A stretch of 64,000 nt of DNA. It comes from Melastoma dodecandrum. Its lineage: Eukaryota > Streptophyta > Magnoliopsida > Myrtales > Melastomataceae. The DNA lies in NCBI GenBank assembly GCA_029817715.1, contig JARUPY010000397.1:5580001-5644000 (forward strand), in the 5' to 3' direction. How positions within the stretch are numbered: the first letter of the stretch is position 1; every line of letters starts with the position of its first letter. The notes beneath the pieces are model-generated. The model did not search any database, was not told the DNA's origin, and saw only the letters and a list, made by a program, of their open reading frames with translations. A program made the position numbers and the translations under genes. Below, piece by piece: positions 57,147 through 64,000 of this stretch.

Positions 57147-57851
57147 AGCAACTAAGCCGGATTGCTCGGATGCCGGTTTTCTACAACGGTGAAGAGGCCG
57201 CAAAGTATTAAGGTAACTGTTATATGTCCGATTTGTCGTTAGCTACATCAGAGACTGGAGGCATTCCTTTATCCATGGTTCGTGATGCCGGGCGAATGAG
57301 TGTCTGTTTCTGAAGTCGAGAGAAGTAGATGGGGAATCATAGTGTTAATTATTCTTACTCCCCTTGCTTCGTCAGGGGATGTCCTTCCAAATTTAGTAGC
57401 ATGGGATGGTGTTTACTGTGGTTGTATTTCCCATTGACAGAAATGGACTTCTTGATTATGAGCGTTGCTGTTACTGAGCTAAGGAATTTCCATGTTTTGG
57501 TCGACTTGAGAGGCATTAGAAAATTTTTTTAGCATGGGTTGATGTCATTAATCCCTCCAGATTTCTTCTCTTGTTGATTCACTGGCTTTAGAGGTCTATA
57601 TCTGGTCTTGGACAATATCTAACCTGTTTCAGCTTCTATTGCCGCCGGAGCTTCTTGCCCTAAGTGTAGAGAAATAGGTGTTTTTTTTTATTTTTGGCTA
57701 AGTGGAAAGACTGTATATGTAGGGGGTCAATCTAGTTCTCCTTGAAACTATGAATTTGTTGGGTCAGGTAGAATTGCCGACAGCATCCTTGTTGGAAGAG
57801 GGGGATAAGGCAGCTGGAAAGGCAAAATTCGGGAATGAGCAAGACTTGTGA
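57147..57851 (+). pseudogene. PDI-like (PDIL5-1-type) gene, right part, decayed
   Basis: Immediately after the LTR the sequence resumes the thioredoxin-fold protein (FYNGEEAAKY, about 57170-57199). A stop or damaged splice joint (TATTAAG/GTAACT) follows. The last exon (about 57768-57851) encodes an EEGDKAAGKAKFG-type tail ending in TGA. Together with 33376-33762 this is one small PDI-like gene split by 23 kb of nested insertions. Confidence 0.65.
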
Positions 57852-58596
57852 CTGACTGCAAGGCATGCTTCTTCTCCTCAGTCGTTGAATTTTTAGCATA
57901 TCCTTTGCTTCTTCTTCAACTTCAACATCTAAGCAACAAAGTTTTTCATTCGCCTCTTCCTAAGCAAACACTCTCTGATGGCCAAATTCTGCAACAGCCT
58001 GAGGATATGTTTGTAGCATTGATCCTTTGAAAAGGAGGATCCCCTCGCATCTGTTGATCCTTGTTTACCTTAGAGTTTGTGAAGAAGTAGTCAAGGGAGT
58101 GCCAGGCCTGGCCTGGGTCCAAGGAGGATAAAGATGTCCCTAGTGGGTTGTTCAAGACATTCATTCTCAGAATCTGTCCGAGGAGATTTAAAAGAAAAAG
58201 AAAAGAAAAAGAGAACCCAAGAAGTCAGCCAGAATATTTATGGCCTCAACTACGGGGAAACTGTTTCTTATTTACACTTAAATTTTATATATGCTTATTG
58301 TTAACAACCCAATTTTTGGCCTCTTTCTTATTCATACCGTCTTCAAATTAATATTTAGCAAAAGAAGTTTATTTTTTGTATTAATTTTGATCGAGAGGCG
58401 GTAGGTATCAATATCAACCCTAGTGCCTGTCGTTTTCCTCCACGATTTAATGGTAGTCGCCCTACCTGTACTTGGCCATTCGCCCAAAACGAAGGGATGA
58501 GATGCCAAAAGAAATGAAATTGGGGGGGTGGGCCGATCATCTTTCGACTGGCACTAATTTGGGAGCGGCTAACGTCCCGTGTGTGGGAAATCCCGT
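57852..58596. other. intergenic DNA
   Basis: It probably starts with the 3' UTR of the PDI-like gene. I see no other gene or RNA. Confidence 0.35.
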
Positions 58597-59420
58597 GCAA
58601 TGTACTAATTTCGACCCTGATTTAGTACATTGTACTAACAAAAATTAGTACACTTGTTATTACTAACAATGTACTAACTACAGTGTTAGTACATTGAAGT
58701 AATGGGTACTATTTTTTTACTAGTACAGTTAGTACAACGTACTAATAATCACTATTTTTGTACTAGTACAGTTAGTACATTGTACTAATTGTATTGTTTT
58801 TGTACTAGTACAGTTAGTACAATGTACTAAATTTTTTAGTACATTTTTAGTATATTACAGGTGTACTAATTGGTACGAAACAGTAACAGTGTTTTTTAGT
58901 ACAATGTACTAATGATACTGTTTTTGTACTAGTAATGGTTAGTACAATGTATAAAATTTGTTAGTACATTGTTAGTACATTAGAGGTTTACTAATTGGTA
59001 CAAAACAGTAACAGTGTTTTTTAGTACAATGTACTAATGATACTGTTTTTGTACTAGTACAGTTAGTACAATGTACTAATGGTCACTGTTTTTGTACTAG
59101 TACAGTTAGTACAATGTACTAATGGTCACTGTTTTTGTACTAGTACAGTTAGTACAATGTACTAATGGTTACTGTTTTTGTACTAGTACAGTTAGTACAA
59201 TGTACTAACTGTACTAGTACAAAAACAGTAACCATTAGTACAATGTACTAACTGTACTAGTACGAAAACAGTAACCATTAGTACATTGTACTAACTGTAC
59301 TAGTAGAAAAACAGTAACATTTAGTACATTGTACTAACACTGTAGTAAGTACAATGTTAGTAATAACAAAACGCTAAATATTTGACGGAACTAATTTCAT
59401 TGTGTACGTTTTTAGTATAT
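58597..59420. repeat. palindromic foldback array of TAGTAC-rich repeats
   Basis: A 43-bp unit (GTACTAGTACAGTTAGTACA...) is repeated head to tail in the left arm (clear copies from about 59050 to 59190). It then flips orientation at position 59200, inside GTTAGTACAATGTACTAAC. The two arms are near-perfect inverted copies for at least 100 bp, and the outer parts (GTTATTACTAACAATGTACT near 58655 and its complement near 59345) also pair. It would form a very long hairpin. It resembles a foldback element or MITE with internally amplified inverted repeats. Confidence 0.8.
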
Positions 59421-60095
59421 TACTAACAAAACCGAGCCTAAATCCGAACCCGGCGTTAAGGTGAAATTACAATTTTGGACAAACCCCCGTTCCCCAAAAT
59501 ACTTCGTCTGAGTGTTGGTCTTATTCCCAGGTGAGTTTCCCCCGGAAGGTCAGATTCTTCTCTTCGCGTTTTAGTTTGTTCTCCTCGACCGCGTTACCTC
59601 CCTTTGATGCTACTTCAGGAAATCAGGCCAGACAACGAAGGTACGTTCATGGGTAGGTACGGGATGGATGGGGCTTCCAATGGGGTAAATTACGGTTTAC
59701 CGATCTGTCGGGCCGTGGTTGCGTGGGGTGTGCTGATTCGTCGGGGCGGTGGCTGTGGGTATCGTCAGGTGCGGGATCGTCGTGGGTTCGTACGGGTGAA
59801 GTGGTCGGTGAAGTGGTTTCCCGTGGACGTGGGTAATTAGGGCACGGTCGTTCCTTCGGGGCTTTGGGTGTTTAGGGTTTAATCGTACACTGTGGGTGCC
59901 GTGGGTATTGTGGATGTTCGCTTGGGCGTATTTGGGGGGGCAGCGATTAATCCCATTCTTTGATAGTTGGAATGGATTGGTGTGGTTTCGTTCGCGTGGG
60001 TTTGTTATTATGTTGTTGCTTATGTGTGGGTGTGTTCGCCGTCGGGACGGATTAGAGTATTGATTGATACCCTCGATTGGTTAGGTATATCAATC
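59421..60095. other. upstream region of the Ulp1-type gene
   Basis: GC-rich, with a possible leader exon/intron (AGGTGAGTT near 59530). No coding sequence can be supported. A short open stretch from ATG 60096 (acidic, MDMEDINIREDQEMEDF) may be the true first coding exon of the next gene. Confidence 0.35.
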
Positions 60096-60379
60096 ATGGA
60101 TATGGAGGACATCAACATTCGTGAAGACCAAGAGATGGAAGATTTCAGAGAAGATCCGGCGGATCGGTCAGGCAGTAAACGGACCAAGTCATCTGGCCTT
60201 GAGAAGGTGAATTCCCGGTCGTCCGTCCTGCGTCCGAAGAAGTTGGAGCAATAAGGTTTTATGCTAACTCCATTTGGTATTGTGGTAGGATTACATATAC
60301 ACACGGTGTAGCCCGAAGAAGTTGTTGGCGCTTTTCAATTCATTCGACGAGGATAGTTGGGTTCGGGGGGCTACTGCAC

Positions 60380-63300
60380 ATGGCCAGCCACAACATGAAC
60401 CACAGAGCGTTGAGGCTCTGCTTGAGGATGTTCGACCCAACGAGACGAGTGATTGTCATAGACGACGTGGAACACAAGTTGAGACCTGCAGACGTAGAAG
60501 CGATTCTGGGTCTGACTTGTATGGGATCTCCCGTTCCAATGAAAGGCTCACTCGAATGTGTTCGACCCGAGTTACGGGAGCACATAAAACTTGGGCGGAT
60601 ATCAATGAAGTCTGTCGAGGAGAAGTTGCGCGATCGGCAAGCGGCGGATGAACTATTCAAGGCCGAGCTGGTGCTATTCATCCTGGGGTGCTACCTCTGT
60701 CCAGGCACTGCGTTAGACATCCCAAGGGGATATCTACTGTCAACAAGTGACGCGGGATCGATTGTGAATTTCGATTGGGCGAGTCACGTGTTGGATACAC
60801 TGTGCGATTATGTGAGGACGTGGAAATTGAGAAAGGCCGCACGTTACATAGGCGGATGCGTACACTTCCTAATCGTAAGTACTTCTGTTTGTAATGCATT
60901 TCCCTCCAAATACATAGGAATGGCAAAATTTGCGATCAACGTTTTTTATCGCTGCGTCATGTCAAGATGTTTTTCACAACAATGTTTGCAGGTATTTTTT
61001 GCCTGCAAGGTCAGTAAACCAGGATCACCGCTTTCAATATCTGGTCGGACGACCCCGTTATGTGCTGAGTGGGATGATGCCCGGTTGCACGCATGTTTGA
61101 AAATGTCCGACGAAATTTACCTTGAGAAGGTATGATGTGGCTTATTGAACTTTCTTTTTGCCACTGCCAGCTACGAACAATACCTATATTATTCGTACAG
61201 AACCAGGTTGAGGGGTGTTCTCAGCCGGGTAACGCTGATGCTCGCGCAGTGCCGGATGAGGTCGACGACATTCAGACGCTGCTACAGAACGTAAAGGTAA
61301 AACATAAACTAAGCTCCAACCGATTAAGTTGACAATGATTCAGGAACATGTTAAGCCCCAAACGTTGATATTGCTGAAGGCTGTTGATTTCCGTGTACGA
61401 TTTGTGGAGCACGGCATGGATGGCCTAAAGCGGCAAGTACGCACACTGTTACTTGAAGTCAGAGAGGTCCGGAGCATTGTTCGTGGCCTGGCAGACGCCA
61501 TAACTACCCGTGGAGCCGCACGTAACGAGAAATCGCCGATGGAAGATGTCGCGGCCCCAGGTCAATTCTTCAAAACCACGGCAGAGGTGGACCGAGCTTT
61601 GCCATGTGAGGACAATGAACAGCAGGACCCACTCCATGAAGCAGGCCCTTCTGCTGTTAACATGAAGAAGGTAGTAGTCGAAGTCGGGTCACTGCTGCAA
61701 TCCCAGGGCTTCGACGATTCCCAGCCCACACCTGATATCGGGCAGCATTCACCAAAATCTAATGAAGGCTCAGAAGCAATGGAAAGAAGGGTGATGGCTG
61801 TTCTCGACAAAATGACCCTACTACTAGGACAGTCGCAAGTCAATCCTGGGGCAGGGAACGATATCGTCGATTGCTTGTCACAGCCACAGGCAGTCGACGT
61901 GTTACAGAGGGTGGTGTCACCCGAGGAGCTGCATCGCATTGAAGACAGGATCGATGACATACACGCATCACCACCTGCGCAACACCACGCCGTTAACAAG
62001 GTCAGATCACACAGCATTTCAGTTTCGTCGATGTACTTCGTTAATTGTTAAACCCGGTTAATCCGGTTTCTTTATATTGACGTGTTATTGTTTAATACGG
62101 TTGTCATAGGAGAGTTTTTCTTCCACCAATCAGGTGAAGAATCCAGATAAAGTTCAGACCCGTCGTGCTTCCGCGCGTAAGCCGTCCGTCTACGCGACTT
62201 CTCCCTTCGTTACGGATAAGGCAGGGCCCCGGCGATCGAAGAGACTTCGTGAGAATATTCCGGAGGTATAGCATCACTCTTCACCCGTAGGTGTACGGTG
62301 TCGGCGTAGCATTCAGCGATATTAACCAACTAGTCTTACAGTAGTTTGTTAATATGTTAATTTATAGGACATTGATAAACTAATTCCGGAAGATGTTGAT
62401 TTAGGAGAGTTGAAATCTTTCAACGTGGGAGATTGGAATTTGTTGTCCTATGCTTGGAATGAACTGCTCGATCCCAGGTTGGATTTTCTTGTTATTGCTT
62501 GTATTTTATTATGTGCTCGAGAGTGTAGGGGTTTGTTATTCCGTCTGCACTGTGATTTCATCATGCTATGATATTTACGTTGTTGCAGCGAACTGCTTTG
62601 TTTGGGACATTCTGTCAGCATTTCAAGGCACGGAATGCTAACTCTGAAACCGAATAGGTGGATACAGAACGACGTACGGATGTGCTTCACCAGGAAATGC
62701 AATGCTTTACTAATTGTCCCTTGCAACGACATTCATAGCAATGATCTGTATTGCAGATCATCGACTACCACGGGGTCATGTTGAGCAGCGCCCAACCGGA
62801 CGACGGACCCACGCGATGGTATCTCTCTAGCTGGTTGGGGGTATGTCCTAATCATTGTAACATACAAATTACGATCATTGACAAATTGAATCTGAAGTTA
62901 TCGTCATTGAGCAGAACCTTGCATCCCGTAATTATAGCGCCGCAAAGATGCCAGTGATCACTATCGACGATCGACAGAATCTTCTAAAATTGTTCAAGCC
63001 CAACATCGGATCCAATGATTGCGTCCAGTTGGTAACTTAAATGTTTTCATGATGTACCACCAAATTGATCATTCATAGCATTTGTACATATAGATTTGCT
63101 TATAATTTTATTTACAGATATACATACCGGTGTGTCTATCGGAGTCACACTGGTGCCTACAGGTGGTGAACTTTCGCGCAGGCGAAGTACTAGTACTTGA
63201 CACGATGAATAAGGGAGCATCGAACATCCATGGGAGAATGGACCTGCATGTTCGAGTGCTGACCCTGCTGAAGGTTATTTTGGACGAGAATGCCCAGCAA

Positions 63301-63769
63301 TCGAGTGCGCGCACCGTTCCGGACATATGTTCATGGCCCGTTCGTTGCCCGACTTACGTCCCCCAACAGTTCATGTTGGGCAACGCGTAAGTACTGTTAA
63401 CCCACAAAAATGAATTAGAGACATGAAAACACCAATTTCTTTGTACTTTTTTTAGCGCTGATTGCGGAATTTTCGTCATGAAGTTCATGTCCATGTCGGA
63501 CCCAACAAAGGGTCTTGCAGACGTGGTGAGCAAACGCAGCGGGAAAAATAATTGTATAATAGGGACTTCATGTATAAGCATCTGATGAGAACCATTGCTA
63601 TTGCGGCTTGCAGCGTGTGCGCGATTTTGACAGGTTTCGTCTTGCGATAAGTCTGATCAAGTGGCCGAGAAACGGACTGAAGAGCATGGTGCTGGATAAG
63701 TTGAAGGATCGCCGAAAGCAGAGGGCACGCGTAGCGAAAGGATTACCCCAACCAAGAAAAGCTAGCTAA
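60380..63769 (+). CDS. Ulp1/C48 cysteine-protease-domain protein, transposon-related family
   Basis: Exons as I read them: 60380-60874, 60992-61129, 61201-61296, 61344-62000, 62134-62265, 62368-62477, 62589-62673, 62757-62840, 62948-63031, 63118-63386, 63456-63525, 63614-63769. Phases fit throughout. The N-terminal half (LRPADVEAILGL, AELVLFILGCYLCP, ARYIGGCVHFL) is the domain that precedes Ulp1 in many plant transposon-related proteins. A variable linker follows. The C-terminal Ulp1 domain has RWIQNDIIDYH, catalytic His in SESHWCLQVVN, Asp in VLDTMNK and Cys in DCGIFVMKF. The true start may be upstream: a run of six G at 60365-60370 appears to carry one extra base, separating a preceding frame (FNSFDEDSWVRG). 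It is probably a deSUMOylase-like protease, host or Mutator-related. Confidence 0.75.
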
Positions 63770-64000
63770 TATCTGTCACTGGCAGTGGTGTACATTGTAA
63801 CATTCTGTAAGTAACGGACTGCTGCCACAAAAAGGTGGGATGTCCGACAGGTTTTGTTAGTACTGTTCCGTAATAGGATCCCAGATATCAGTACCACAAA
63901 ATATTTTTGGTCGTTTAGCACACTGTACGGCAGACATTGTAAATACCTGGGGCTTATTATATATTCATCTGGCCCACAACGGACTTTCCCTCCTCCAGAC
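63770..64000 (+). other. 3' UTR and flank of the Ulp1-type gene
   Basis: There is no coding sequence. It presumably holds the 3' UTR of the preceding gene, and the window ends here. Confidence 0.4.

Noticed and set aside
58597..59420. CRISPR-like array
   Set aside because: The repeats are contiguous and palindromic without unique spacers, and the genome is a plant.

Overview
The window is nuclear DNA of a flowering plant, most likely a eudicot. The evidence is spliced genes with short GT-AG introns, plant-specific families (cytosolic ascorbate peroxidase, NPF transporter, LOB-domain factor, ALKBH10-type demethylase, Ulp1-type protein) and a dense load of plant LTR retrotransposons. I cannot name the species.

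Layout, left to right. 1-1812: a possible first exon and leader intron of a minus-strand gene whose coding part lies outside the window, then promoter-like DNA. 1818-14725: a complete Ty3/gypsy Tat-lineage retrotransposon (copy A), inserted in the untranslated leader of a cytosolic ascorbate peroxidase gene (coding 14842-16917). 17345-17807: a decayed MAP-kinase fragment. 19635-20952: a minus-strand solo LTR. 21786-23656: an NPF (NRT1/PTR) transporter. 23924-25835: a second solo LTR. 27654-28302: an LBD transcription factor. 29587-33129: an ALKBH10-like RNA demethylase. 33376-57851: a decayed PDI-like gene split by a three-deep stack of insertions. The stack is a degenerate chromovirus (about 33763-57144), holding a TG...CA-bounded insertion (38009-55459), holding a second complete copy of the Tat element (copy B, 40669-53577). 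58597-59420: a palindromic repeat array. 60380-63769: a twelve-exon Ulp1/C48-protease-domain gene.

The most notable system is in the two Tat copies, A and B. Each has identical-length 975-bp LTRs, a perfect 5-bp target duplication, and gag-pro and pol frames that overlap by 11 nt. Between pol and the 3' LTR lies a self-contained gene on the opposite strand. It has its own TATA box, six exons joined by five short GT-AG introns that keep frame, a stop, and an AATAAA signal. It encodes a predicted 939-residue protein with an N-terminal plant mobile domain (PMD), a low-complexity basic/proline-alanine middle and a C-terminal coiled coil. The structure is intact in both copies. Because the gene is antisense to the retrotransposon's genomic RNA, its introns would not be spliced from the RNA that is reverse transcribed, which would explain how a retroelement can carry an intron-containing gene.

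Copy B has open gag-pro and pol and looks structurally autonomous. Copy A has a one-base deletion in the protease region. The LTR pairs differ at only about 4 (A) and 5 (B) of 975 positions by hand comparison, so both insertions are recent.
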